Source: Oscillospiraceae bacterium
Lineage (GTDB): Bacteria; Bacillota; Clostridia; Oscillospirales; Ruminococcaceae
DNA length: 64,000 nt
NCBI GenBank assembly: GCA_021199335.1
Contig: JAJQIG010000056.1
Coordinates: 1 to 64,000 of the forward strand
Reading direction: 5' to 3'
The notes under the pieces were generated by a model. The model was not told where the DNA came from. It ran no database searches and saw only the letters and a list, made by a program, of their open reading frames with translations. A program made the translations under genes and the position numbers. Below, piece after piece: positions 18,168-26,571 of the stretch; position 1 is the first letter of the stretch; the number at the start of each line of letters is the position of its first letter.

Positions 18168-19367
18168 ATGATTATTCTGGTTGTTAATGCGGGCAGCTCA
18201 TCTCTTAAGTATCAGCTTCTCAATATGGACGATGAGAGCGTTATCGCCAAGGGAAACTGCGACAGAATCGGTATTGACGGTCATATCTCACACAAAACAT
18301 TTGACGGAAGAAAAATAGACTGCGACTGCCCATTCCCCACCCACACCGAGGCTTTCGCCAAGCTCGTTGAGGTTCTTACAACCGGAGATGCATCCGTTAT
18401 AAAATCAATGGACGAAATCTCCGCTGTCGGTCACAGAATCGTTCAGGGCGCTGAGATTTTCGACAAAACAACGCTCGTTACCGATGAGGTTATCGAACAG
18501 ATTGATGATATGTCCGAGCTTGCCCCCGTACATAACCACCCCCACGCTCTTGCGCTCCGTGCCTGCAAAAAGGTTCTCCCCGAGGGAGTTCCCATGGTAG
18601 CCGTTTTCGACACCGCTTTTCATCAGACTATGCCCGAGAAGGCTTATATGTTCGGGTTCCCCTATGAGGATTACGAAAAATACCATGTAAGGAAATACGG
18701 ATTCCACGGAACATCGCACAGGTTCGTTTCCGCCGCTCTCGCAAAGGCTATGGGCAGGGATATAAAGAGCCTTAAAATCGTATCCTGCCATCTCGGAAAC
18801 GGTTCTTCCATAACGGCGGTTGAGGGCGAAAAATCGGTTGACACCTCTATGGGCTTTACTCCGCTTGACGGCGTTCTTATGGGAACAAGGACAGGCTCGG
18901 TTGACCCCTCCGCTGTTACATTCCTCCAGGAAAAGCACGGCTTCTCCGCTTCGCAAATGAGCGATTACATGAACAAAAAGTCGGGATTCCTCGGCGTTTC
19001 GGGCGTTTCAAGCGACAACAGAGACATCACCGCCGAAGCGGAAAAGGGAAACAAGAGGGCTATCCTCGCATCGGATATGCTCCGCTATCAAATCAAGAAA
19101 TACATAGGCTCATATACAGCCGTTATGAACGGCCTTGACGCTGTACTTTTCACGGGCGGCATCGGCGAAAACGCATGGGAGGTTCGTGAGGGTGTTTGTG
19201 AGGATATGGAATTTTTCGGAATAAAGCTTGACAGGGAGCTTAACAAGACTGTAAGGGGCGAGCTTAAAAAGATTTCCGCCCCCGATTCAAGGGTCGAGGT
19301 TTGGGTTGTTCCCACGAATGAGGAGCTTCTTATCGCAAGAGATACCCTTGCAATGATTTCAAAGTAA
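18168..19367 (+). CDS. ackA: acetate kinase
   Basis: Converts acetyl phosphate and ADP to acetate and ATP, the substrate-level ATP step of acetate fermentation. Seen: the N-terminal ASKHA motif VVNAGSSSLKYQLLNMDD, catalytic-region VFDTAFHQTMPEKAYMF and KYGFHGTSHRFV, the nucleotide-binding LGNGSSITAV and FTGGIGENA. Length 399 aa is standard. The ribosome site is GAAAGGACG. pta is not adjacent. The long leader suggests regulated transcription. Confidence 0.97.
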   Translation: MIILVVNAGSSSLKYQLLNMDDESVIAKGNCDRIGIDGHISHKTFDGRKIDCDCPFPTHTEAFAKLVEVLTTGDASVIKSMDEISAVGHRIVQGAEIFDKTTLVTDEVIEQIDDMSELAPVHNHPHALALRACKKVLPEGVPMVAVFDTAFHQTMPEKAYMFGFPYEDYEKYHVRKYGFHGTSHRFVSAALAKAMGRDIKSLKIVSCHLGNGSSITAVEGEKSVDTSMGFTPLDGVLMGTRTGSVDPSAVTFLQEKHGFSASQMSDYMNKKSGFLGVSGVSSDNRDITAEAEKGNKRAILASDMLRYQIKKYIGSYTAVMNGLDAVLFTGGIGENAWEVREGVCEDMEFFGIKLDRELNKTVRGELKKISAPDSRVEVWVVPTNEELLIARDTLAMISK

Positions 19368-19380
19368 CACAAGTCGGCAG

Positions 19381-19420
19381 GGAGATAAGCGGTGTTTTTC
19401 GCTTATCTCCTCTTTTTTTT
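19381..19420 (+). terminator. terminator after ackA
   Basis: GGAGATAAGCG/CGCTTATCTCC stem followed by T8. Confidence 0.85.
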
Positions 19421-19430
19421 GAAAAAACAC

Positions 19431-19459
19431 TGGACAAGCTCGTCATAATATGTTATAAT
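19431..19459 (+). promoter_or_regulatory. sigma-A promoter of the SurA/PrsA-like lipoprotein
   Basis: TGGACA, 17 bp, TATAAT. Confidence 0.65.
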
Positions 19460-19511
19460 ATGCTGTATTTTATTGACTATTCATTGCTTTTACTTGGAGG
19501 TTTTATAGGCT

Positions 19512-20714
19512 ATGTATAATATTAAGAAAATATCCGCCGCTGCGCTTTGTGCGGCTATGTCCCTTTCGCTTGCGGGCTGCGGAAATAATCTTTTCGGCTC
19601 GGATACGAGCTATGCCGCAGTAATTGACGGCACAGAAATCCCTGCGGGCATTTTTATCTCAATGCAGATGGACGCTTACTACGAAGCTATGTATTACACC
19701 GACCCCACGGAGGAGGAGGAAACGGAGGAAACAACCGCCGAGGCTGCCGATGAAGCCGACTCCGCCGAAACAACCGCCGCAGTCACCGAAGCCGAGGTTA
19801 CGACAACAACCGCTTTCACCGACAAGGTTATCGAGGGCAAGGCTGTAAGGGACTGGATTAACGATGAAGCGACAAAGAGTATGCAGGAATATGTTGCCAT
19901 TGAGAACAAGTTCGATGAGCTTGGTCTTTCCTTTGAGGATAACGAGGACGAAAAAGTAACCATATATATGGACTCGCTTTGGGAATATTACGGAAGTATG
20001 TATGAGGAGCTTGGAATAAGCGAAAACTCCGAAATCCTTATTACTCTTAACAGTCAGAAAAGGTCCTCTATCTTCGATTATTACTACGGGGAGGGCGGCG
20101 AATCGGAAATTTCCGAGGATGAAATCAAAGCCTATCTCACAGACAATAACGCAAGAATTAACTACATTGAAATGGAGCTGAGGGACGGCGAAGGCAATCT
20201 CCTTAAATCGGACGGCAAGGCTGAAATCATGGAAATGGCTGAGGGTTACATTGAGCGCATCAAAAACGGCGAGGATATGAACACTGTCGGCGCGGAATAT
20301 GAAGCGTATTACAACGCTCTTGTTGAAGCCGCATCCGAAAGCGATGATGATTCCACCGTTACTGTGGACATGAGCGAAGCGGACAATGATGAAGCCGAAG
20401 CAGCCGTTACCGACAACACTACCATTATCACAAAGGATGGTTCTCTCCCCTCCTCCGCAGTTGCCGAGAAGGTTTTTGACGGCTCTGTAACGACAGGTGA
20501 CGTTTTCCTCGTTGAAGAGGATGAGGTTTACTACATTGTTGAGTACCTCGACCTTTTCTCCGATGAAACCTATCTTGAAAATAACGACAGCACTGTTCGC
20601 CACACCCTCAAGGACGACGAATTTGACGAAATGGTTTCAAGCTGGACGGAAAATCAGACCGTTGAAATAAACGAAGCCGCTTACAAGAGGTACAAAATCG
20701 AAAAGTTTATGTAA
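19512..20714 (+). CDS. lipoprotein with SurA/PrsA-like N-terminal fold
   Basis: A 400-aa exported lipoprotein: lipobox SLAGC near residue 22, then SYAAVIDGTEIPAGIFI, the pattern of SurA/PrsA/trigger-factor-type chaperone N-domains. A low-complexity acidic/Thr insert follows (EETEETTAEAADEADSAETT). The C-terminal part (EISEDEIKAYLTDNNARINYIEM, then GDVFLVEEDEVYYIVEYLD) resembles the region around a parvulin prolyl-isomerase, though a full PPIase domain is not obvious. The likely role is folding of exported proteins; this is inference. It has its own promoter and terminator. Confidence 0.65.
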   Translation: MYNIKKISAAALCAAMSLSLAGCGNNLFGSDTSYAAVIDGTEIPAGIFISMQMDAYYEAMYYTDPTEEEETEETTAEAADEADSAETTAAVTEAEVTTTTAFTDKVIEGKAVRDWINDEATKSMQEYVAIENKFDELGLSFEDNEDEKVTIYMDSLWEYYGSMYEELGISENSEILITLNSQKRSSIFDYYYGEGGESEISEDEIKAYLTDNNARINYIEMELRDGEGNLLKSDGKAEIMEMAEGYIERIKNGEDMNTVGAEYEAYYNALVEAASESDDDSTVTVDMSEADNDEAEAAVTDNTTIITKDGSLPSSAVAEKVFDGSVTTGDVFLVEEDEVYYIVEYLDLFSDETYLENNDSTVRHTLKDDEFDEMVSSWTENQTVEINEAAYKRYKIEKFM

Positions 20715-20726
20715 ATTTTCGCTTTT

Positions 20727-20761
20727 AAGAGGATAGAGTTAAGATTCTGTCCTCTTTTTTA
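20727..20761 (+). terminator. terminator after the lipoprotein gene
   Basis: AAGAGGATAGAG/TTCTGTCCTCTT stem with T6. Confidence 0.75.
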
Positions 20762-20875
20762 CTTTTTCTGCTGCAGGGCTGCGCAAAAATTTCCGCATTA
20801 CGGTTTTTTACCCCCCAAAAACTGCATATAAATAAATCATAAAGCCGATTTTTTCGGAGAACGGAGTTAATTTAT

Positions 20876-21613
20876 ATGCCAAGTGTTTTTTTAAGCCCAT
20901 CAACCCAAGAATGGAATCCCTACATAAACGGCGGCAATGAGGAGCTGCAAATGAACCTTATCGCCGATGCGATGGAGCCTTATCTTCGCTCATCGGGGAT
21001 AACCTACGAAAGAAACGACCCTAACCGTGATGTAAGGGGCGCAATTTCCGACTCGAATTCCCGATATTATGACGTTCATCTTGCCCTCCACTCAAATGCG
21101 GGCGGCGGTCAGTTTGCGGGAAAGCTCACGGGCGTTGATATCTACTATTCGCCCTATTCCGCACAAAGCGAAAGGCTTGCCGACATTATTGTCAACAACA
21201 TGAAGAATATCTATCCCAATCCCTCAAAGGTGAACACGCTCCCGACGACCTCCCTCGGCGAGGTAACGCAGACAAGGGCGGTTGCTGTCCTTTGCGAGCT
21301 TGGATACCACGATAACTACGAGGATGCGGAATGGATAAAGACGAACACCAACGAAATCGCAAGAAATCTTGTTCAGTCCCTGTGCGACTATTTCGGCATA
21401 CCCTTTGTCGATGCTGCCCCGACAAGAACGGGCATTGTAACAACGGACGGCTCAAACCTCAACATAAGAAGTATGCCGAACCAAAATTCCGCTGTAATCG
21501 GGGTTATCCCCAACAACGCAAGCGTTGCAATTCTCGGTCAAACGGGGAACTGGTATGTTGTAAGCTACAACGGCATAACGGGATATTCCGCCGCAGACTA
21601 CATTGCAGTGTAA
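20876..21613 (+). CDS. N-acetylmuramoyl-L-alanine amidase (Amidase_3) with SH3b domain
   Basis: A 245-aa peptidoglycan hydrolase cleaving the MurNAc-L-Ala bond. The Amidase_3 domain (1-~175) has the Zn-site pattern with NEELQMNLIADAM, DVHLALHSNAGGG and AVLCELGYHDN. An SH3b wall-binding domain follows (TDGSNLNIRSMPNQNSAVIG...GYSAADYIAV). No signal peptide is present, which is unusual for a wall enzyme and fits a spore, phage-like or holin-assisted enzyme, or non-classical export. Confidence 0.88.
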   Translation: MPSVFLSPSTQEWNPYINGGNEELQMNLIADAMEPYLRSSGITYERNDPNRDVRGAISDSNSRYYDVHLALHSNAGGGQFAGKLTGVDIYYSPYSAQSERLADIIVNNMKNIYPNPSKVNTLPTTSLGEVTQTRAVAVLCELGYHDNYEDAEWIKTNTNEIARNLVQSLCDYFGIPFVDAAPTRTGIVTTDGSNLNIRSMPNQNSAVIGVIPNNASVAILGQTGNWYVVSYNGITGYSAADYIAV

Positions 21614-21645
21614 AAAATTTGATTTTAAAATACATGAAATAAGTA

Positions 21646-21674
21646 TTGCTAAATAAGTCGGAACGTGATATAAT
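21646..21674 (+). promoter_or_regulatory. sigma-A promoter of the ddl-murI-DUF1934 operon
   Basis: TTGCTA, 17 bp, TATAAT. Confidence 0.65.
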
Positions 21675-21722
21675 TAACAGTATGTTTAGTTTTCGCATCA
21701 TACTTTAACGGAGGATTAAAAA

Positions 21723-22781
21723 ATGTCTAAAATAAAAGTGGCTGTGCTTTTCGGCGGAATGTCCAATGAATATGACATCTCGCTGATTTCCGCAACAAAC
21801 ATTATAAATGCAATCCCGAAGGATAAATACGAGGTCATCCCAATCGGAATTACAAAGAAAGGCCGCTGGCTGTTCTATCCCGGCGATGTGAATATGATAG
21901 CCTCCGGCTCTTGGGAGTCCAACCCGGACTGCGTTCCCGCAGTAATTCTCCCCGACCCGATATACAAGGGTATATTCAAAATTACCGATGGAACATACTC
22001 AATCACCAAGGTTGACGTGATTTTTCCTGCACTCCACGGTCAGCACGGTGAGGACGGCACTATTCAGGGGCTTCTCGAAATGTCGGGGATACCCTATGTC
22101 GGCTGCGGCTGCCTTGCTTCAGCCAACTGCATGGATAAGTGCGTTACTCACACAATCCTTGAGTCAAACGGCATTCATATGGCTAAATGGAGGACCGTTT
22201 ACACCTCCGACCTCAACCGACTTGATGAGGTATGCGAGAAAATTGCGGATGAGCTTGGCTACCCTCTTTTCGTTAAGCCCGCAAACAGCGGTTCATCCGT
22301 CGGCGTGAACAAGGCCGACTCATTCGAGCAGCTAAAGGATGCCATAAAGCTCGCTTTCTCGCATGATAAAAAGGCTGTCGTTGAGGAATACATAAAAGGG
22401 CGTGAGCTTGAATCCGCCGTTTTTGGGACGGATAATCCATTTGTTTCGGAGGTCGGAGAAATTATTTCCTGCAATGAATTTTACGATTACGATGCAAAAT
22501 ATATCTTGGGTACATCGGCAATCTCCATTCCCGCAGATATCCCTGCCGAGTCCTCGAGGGAAATAAAAGAAACCGCACTCAGGGCGTTTAAAGCAATGGG
22601 CTGCTCGGGTCTTTCAAGAGTTGACTTCTTCCTTAAAGAGGACGGAACGGTTATCCTCAATGAGATAAACACTCTCCCGGGATTTACGCCGATCAGTATG
22701 TACCCCAAGCTTATGGAAAATCTGGGAATTTCACAGCCTGAGCTTATCGACAGACTTATTTCACTCACCCTTGAGGGTTAA
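21723..22781 (+). CDS. ddl: D-alanine--D-alanine ligase
   Basis: An ATP-grasp ligase making the D-Ala-D-Ala end of the peptidoglycan stem. Seen: VAVLFGGMSNEYDISLISA, LHGQHGEDGTIQGLLEMSGIPYVG, ATP-binding PLFVKPANSGSSVGV, DYDAKYILGTS and the metal site RVDFFL...LNEINTLPGFT. 352 aa. The sequence around NEYDISLISA resembles the VanG/Ddl branch, so D-Ala-D-Ser activity cannot be excluded, but there are no van genes nearby. It starts after GGAGG and is followed by murI 15 nt later. Confidence 0.92.
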   Translation: MSKIKVAVLFGGMSNEYDISLISATNIINAIPKDKYEVIPIGITKKGRWLFYPGDVNMIASGSWESNPDCVPAVILPDPIYKGIFKITDGTYSITKVDVIFPALHGQHGEDGTIQGLLEMSGIPYVGCGCLASANCMDKCVTHTILESNGIHMAKWRTVYTSDLNRLDEVCEKIADELGYPLFVKPANSGSSVGVNKADSFEQLKDAIKLAFSHDKKAVVEEYIKGRELESAVFGTDNPFVSEVGEIISCNEFYDYDAKYILGTSAISIPADIPAESSREIKETALRAFKAMGCSGLSRVDFFLKEDGTVILNEINTLPGFTPISMYPKLMENLGISQPELIDRLISLTLEG

Positions 22782-22796
22782 ATTGGGAGGAATCCT

Positions 22797-23624
22797 ATGA
22801 ACAATTCCGCAATCGGCGTCTTTGATTCGGGTATGGGTGGTCTTACCTGTGTCAAGGAGCTGAATAAGCTTATGCCAAATGAGGATATTATCTACTTCGG
22901 CGATACAGCTCGAATCCCCTATGGCACAAGAAGCAAGGAAACTATACTTAAATATGCCGAACAGGACATTGCTTTAATGAAAAAGCATGATGTAAAAATG
23001 ATTATTGCAGCCTGCGGAACAGTTTCCTCCATGGTTGGAATGAATAAAAACGCCGCAGGCGATATTCCCTTCACGGGAGTGCTTCTTCCAACGGTTCAGA
23101 CCGCTTGTTCAAAGACCAAGAACGGCAAAATCGGCGTTATCGGAACTGCCGCAACCATAAAATCAGGCTCCTACGGAAAGGCTATACGCACAATAAAGCC
23201 TGATATTTCCATTATAGGCGTTCCCTGCCCGCTGTTTGTTCCGCTTGTGGAAAACGGCTTTGCCGACAGGGACAATCCGGTTGCCAAGCTCGTTGTTGAG
23301 CAGTACCTCGAACCCATAAAAAAGGACGGCGTTGATACGCTTATCCTCGGCTGCACCCATTACCCCATTCTCCATGATGCCATCGCCGATTATATGGGGG
23401 AAAATGTGGAGCTTATATCCTCGGGCAGCGAGGCGGCAAAATATGCCTGCGCTTTTCTTACGGGAAAGGATATGCTTACAGAACGCACCGTTGAGGGAAC
23501 AATTTCATTCTATTCTTCGGACAGCACCGATTTGTTCTACGAAAATGCCCATGCCTTTCTCGGAGAACAAATTCACGGAACAGTAAAGCAGGTTGCTATG
23601 GAGGAGCTTACAGCTCTTGCTTAA
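22797..23624 (+). CDS. murI: glutamate racemase
   Basis: Makes D-glutamate for peptidoglycan. Both catalytic Cys contexts are present (IIAACGTVSS and LILGCTHYPIL), as is the N-terminal GVFDSGMGGLTCVKEL and YFGDTARIPYGTRS. 275 aa, cytoplasmic. It is the second gene of the ddl-murI-DUF1934 run, a cell-wall precursor operon. Confidence 0.96.
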   Translation: MNNSAIGVFDSGMGGLTCVKELNKLMPNEDIIYFGDTARIPYGTRSKETILKYAEQDIALMKKHDVKMIIAACGTVSSMVGMNKNAAGDIPFTGVLLPTVQTACSKTKNGKIGVIGTAATIKSGSYGKAIRTIKPDISIIGVPCPLFVPLVENGFADRDNPVAKLVVEQYLEPIKKDGVDTLILGCTHYPILHDAIADYMGENVELISSGSEAAKYACAFLTGKDMLTERTVEGTISFYSSDSTDLFYENAHAFLGEQIHGTVKQVAMEELTALA

Positions 23625-23646
23625 ATACAGGAAAGCAGAGGTCACT

Positions 23647-24102
23647 ATGAAAAAGGATGTTTTAATTGTACTGAGAAGTATTCAGTCCGTTGATAATGAA
23701 CAAAACGAAACCGAGCTTATCACTCCTGCGGTTTTTACTCCGCTAAAGGACGGCGGCTTCAGCATTGCATATAACGAAACAGAAGCGACAGGCTTTGAGG
23801 GTTCAAAAACCGTTCTTAGCTGCTACGGAAACAAGCGTGCTTCCATTTGCCGAAGCGGCTCCGTTTCATCGAACCTTATTATAGATAAGGATAAAAAGCA
23901 GCACTGCCTATATGGCACACCCTATGGCGACCTTATGGTAGGAATTTACACCCATTCCATTATAAATGAGCTTAACGAGGATGGCGGGAACCTTTATATG
24001 AAGTACACCGTGGACATAAATTCCAGCTATGTTTCAGATAATGAAATTTTTGTCAGGGTTCAGGTGCCTGCCTCGGAGGAAAGCCCCGAAAATCAAAGCT
24101 GA
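23647..24102 (+). CDS. DUF1934 (YwiB-like) beta-barrel protein
   Basis: A 151-aa protein fitting DUF1934: MKKDVLIVLRSIQS, ELITPAVFTPLKDGGFSIAYNETEATGFEGS, LYGTPYGDLMVGIYTHSI and YTVDINSSYVSDN. The family is a small calycin-like barrel of unknown function, common in Clostridia and Bacilli. ATG 23647 (AGAGG site) is preferred over the track start, which would run inside murI. Confidence 0.85.
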   Translation: MKKDVLIVLRSIQSVDNEQNETELITPAVFTPLKDGGFSIAYNETEATGFEGSKTVLSCYGNKRASICRSGSVSSNLIIDKDKKQHCLYGTPYGDLMVGIYTHSIINELNEDGGNLYMKYTVDINSSYVSDNEIFVRVQVPASEESPENQS

Positions 24103-24114
24103 ATTTATTTTACC

Positions 24115-24166
24115 AAGCGAAATATTTCTGCCGAAATGCATTTGGGGAAAATATTTCGCTTTTTTA
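24115..24166 (+). terminator. terminator of the ddl operon
   Basis: AAGCGAAATATTTC pairs with GAAAATATTTCGCTT, then T6. Confidence 0.8.
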
Positions 24167-24188
24167 TTTGCTATGCCATAAATTACTC

Positions 24189-24217
24189 TTGAAAAAAAAT
24201 ACATTATGTGGTATACT
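24189..24217 (+). promoter_or_regulatory. sigma-A promoter right against the next start codon
   Basis: TTGAAA, 17 bp, TATACT. The -10 ends 10 nt before ATG 24227, so the transcript would be almost leaderless. Confidence 0.65.
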
Positions 24218-24226
24218 TTTGTTACT

Positions 24227-24727
24227 ATGAAAAATTATGCTATTTTAACTGCGGCTGTCTGCTCTGCGGCGGTTATTATGTGCGGCTGTGACGATTATTA
24301 CCCAACCAATGCGCCGAGGGAGACGGTGACAATGAAATCGAACGCACTCACAACCGTAACAACTATTGAAACAACACGTGCGGATACATACAGCGAATAT
24401 ATCTCATCTCTGCGTGAGATGGAGCAAAGCATTCGGGACGAGGAATCGAACAGCGGCGGAATTTCAATACAACGTGATACGGCGTTATCCACCGAAAAAA
24501 TTGAAAGCCAGCAGCGTGAAACCGCCGTTCCCCGTGAAAGCGGCACAGAGGTAACCGCTGTTACCGCCGTGCCCGATGAAGAGAGCGATTCGGAGGAGGA
24601 TACCGACGTTACGGTTGTGTGCGAGCCTGTTGTAACCGAAGCTGTAACCGCCGTGCCGTTTGAGCTTAGCGATATTCCTGCTGTTCCGAGTGAAAATGTA
24701 CAAGCCGAAACGGCGGTAACGGATTAA
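24227..24727 (+). CDS. small Thr/Val/Glu-rich putative lipoprotein
   Basis: 166 aa. An N-terminal hydrophobic segment (MKNYAILTAAVCSAAVIMCGC) ends in a lipobox-like MCGC, followed by DDYYPTNAPRE. The rest is low-complexity and unfolded-looking (VTAVPDEESDSEEDTDVTVV). No known domain. No ribosome site precedes the ATG, and the predicted transcript begins only 2-3 nt before it. The next gene starts 15 nt after the stop. Confidence 0.6.
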   Translation: MKNYAILTAAVCSAAVIMCGCDDYYPTNAPRETVTMKSNALTTVTTIETTRADTYSEYISSLREMEQSIRDEESNSGGISIQRDTALSTEKIESQQRETAVPRESGTEVTAVTAVPDEESDSEEDTDVTVVCEPVVTEAVTAVPFELSDIPAVPSENVQAETAVTD

Positions 24728-24741
24728 TCGGGAGAACTTTC

Positions 24742-25285
24742 ATGAGCAATTCCGCAAAAACAATGGTAACCGCCGCCATCGTCTGCGGTGTGACTCTTGC
24801 TGTCCTGCTTTTTCTCCCGATGGCGGGTGCTGTACTCACACTTGCGATAAACAGCGGGCACTATGTTCTATCACCTTGCCATGCGTCTTGCTGTCGGTGG
24901 GATAATAAACGTCATATTCCATAACAATATTGACAGCAGTCTTAGCCTATTCAGACAAAAAAGCTTTGAACCAAGGCTTTACAAGCTCCTTCGAGTAAAA
25001 AAGCTGAAAAAAGCAATGCCAACCTTTTTTCCCGAAACTTTTTCCATAAAAGGCCGAAATCTTGAGAAAGTCATCTCCGCAACCTGCCAATCGGAGATTG
25101 TGCATAAAACAATTGCCGTTCTAAGCTTTGCCCCGCTGGGGGTTATACCGCTGTTCGGTTCAGCCGCTGTTTTCATAATCACCTCGGCAGTCGCTGCACT
25201 TATCGACATATCCTTTGCCTTAGTGCAGCGTTACAACAGACCCCGATTAATTGCCGCAAATTCCCGTTTAAAAGAAAAAAAATGA
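24742..25285 (+). pseudogene. frameshifted CrtO-like (glycosyl-diaponeurosporenoate acyltransferase family) membrane protein
   Basis: Two frames join into one known family. The first (24742-24924, MSNSAKTMVTAAIVCGVTLAV, after a GGGAGAA site) gives the N-terminal helices. The second (from 24863) gives FYHLAMRLAVGGIINVIFHNN...KSFEPRLYKLLRVKKLKKAMPT...ALVQRYNRPRLIA, the CrtO family hallmark. Dropping one C near 24859 restores SGTMFYHLAMRL in a single frame. CrtO in staphylococci acylates carotenoid; Clostridial homologues have no set function. It is a lesion, a sequencing error, or less likely two separate proteins. Confidence 0.7.
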
Positions 25286-25303
25286 GAGGAAGCTCTAATC
25301 CCC

Positions 25304-26233
25304 ATGCCTATTAAAATATCAAATAATTTACCTGCATATACAATCCTTAATAACGAAAATATCTTTGTTATGACCGACTCAAAGGCGCAAACTCAAGATA
25401 TTCGTCCCCTTAAGATTGCAATACTTAACCTTATGCCGAAAAAAATCGAAACGGAAACTCAGATTCTTCGTCTTCTGTCCAATACCCCCATTCAGGTAGA
25501 TATTGAGCTTATCCAAACGGCAACCCATACCTCTAAAAACACCTCGCAGGAGCATCTTATTAAGTTTTATAAAACCTTTGATGATATAAAAAATGAACGC
25601 TTTGACGGGCTTATTATAACAGGAGCACCCGTTGAGCTTCTTCCTTACGAGGAGGTTGACTATTGGCAGGAGCTTTGTGAAATTATGGAATGGTCAAAAA
25701 CAAACGTCTTTTCGACATTCCATATCTGCTGGGGAGCACAGGCGGGGCTATACTATCATTATGGCATTCCGAAATATGAGCTTCCGCATAAGATGTTCGG
25801 GATTTTTCCGCATAAATCGGAATCCCCCAACCACCCCCTTGTCCGTGGGTTTGACGAAACCTTTTACGTCCCCCATTCCAGGCACACGGAGGTTCGCCGT
25901 GAGGACATAGAGAGGGTATCCTCGCTGAAAATTCTTACCGCATCCCCCGAATCGGGAGTTCACATTATTTCCGATAAGACCAATCGTATGTTTTTTGTAA
26001 CGGGACATTCGGAATATGACCGTTTTACACTTAAAAACGAATATTTCCGTGACATTGATAAGGGCTTGAATATAGGCGTTCCAAGGCATTATTTCCCCTA
26101 TGACGACCCCTCGCAGCCGCCGCATTTCACATGGCGATGCCATGCTAACCTTATGTTCAGCAACTGGATCAACTACTGCGTTTATCAGGAAACCCCATAC
26201 AGGCTTGAGGAGCTGCAGCCGTTGGAGAAATAA
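25304..26233 (+). CDS. metA: homoserine O-acetyltransferase (MetA type)
   Basis: First committed step of methionine synthesis, acylating homoserine; cytoplasmic, 309 aa. Seen: [21 protein letters not shown], the catalytic Cys in [30 protein letters not shown] and [12 protein letters not shown] (His/Glu). At the acyl-CoA-selecting position the sequence reads TGAPVE; published work on Bacillus versus E. coli MetA links Glu here to acetyl-CoA and Gly to succinyl-CoA. No SAM riboswitch is in the 20-nt gap upstream. Confidence 0.93.
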   Translation: MPIKISNNLPAYTILNNENIFVMTDSKAQTQDIRPLKIAILNLMPKKIETETQILRLLSNTPIQVDIELIQTATHTSKNTSQEHLIKFYKTFDDIKNERFDGLIITGAPVELLPYEEVDYWQELCEIMEWSKTNVFSTFHICWGAQAGLYYHYGIPKYELPHKMFGIFPHKSESPNHPLVRGFDETFYVPHSRHTEVRREDIERVSSLKILTASPESGVHIISDKTNRMFFVTGHSEYDRFTLKNEYFRDIDKGLNIGVPRHYFPYDDPSQPPHFTWRCHANLMFSNWINYCVYQETPYRLEELQPLEK

Positions 26234-26261
26234 GCGAATACTCAACCGATGCCCTATAAAT

Positions 26262-26302
26262 AAAAAAGAATAGGTTTCCGCATCTCATACAGAAACCTAT
26301 TC
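26262..26302 (-). terminator. terminator shared by tRNA-Leu and metA
   Basis: GAATAGGTTTC/GAAACCTATTC 11-bp stem. On the minus strand it ends in TTTTTTA, so it fits tRNA-Leu best, and it can also stop metA read-through. Confidence 0.75.
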
Positions 26303-26310
26303 CCCGTGCA

Positions 26311-26397
26311 TGGTGCGGATAATGTGACTTGAACACACACGGTATTGCTACCACTAGAACCTGAATCTAGCGCGTCTGCCGATTCCGCCATATCCGC
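26311..26397 (-). tRNA. tRNA-Leu (anticodon CAG)
   Basis: 87 nt with encoded CCA. The acceptor stem GCGGATA/TATCCGC is perfect. The anticodon stem-loop is CTAGA-TTCAGGT-TCTAG, with CAG in the loop. The variable arm is long (class II), and the T-loop is GTTCAAGTC. Confidence 0.95.
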
Positions 26398-26422
26398 ATT
26401 TACAATTTACCTTGACTGATTA

Positions 26423-26451
26423 ATTATACGTTAATCCGTAAAAAAAGTCAA
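26423..26451 (-). promoter_or_regulatory. sigma-A promoter of tRNA-Leu
   Basis: On the minus strand: TTGACT, 17 bp, TATAAT, about 25 nt before the tRNA 5' end. Confidence 0.8.
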
Positions 26452-26571
26452 GTAGTTTTTTTAATTTAATATTTTTTTAATATTAAGAACGATTCTTGGG
26501 ACACGACATTTTACCAAGGCAGCTTTATGTAAGTCAAAAAAAATAATAAATACATTAGGAGGACGATTATT

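Noticed and set aside
19659-20603. 314-aa minus-strand ORF opposite the lipoprotein gene
   Set aside because: Mirror frame of a GA-rich, low-complexity gene; no ribosome site or family features.
21723-22781. Vancomycin-resistance D-Ala-D-Ser ligase
   Set aside because: The N-terminus recalls the VanG branch, but murI and DUF1934 follow and no vanT/vanXY/vanRS genes are present; a housekeeping Ddl is simpler.
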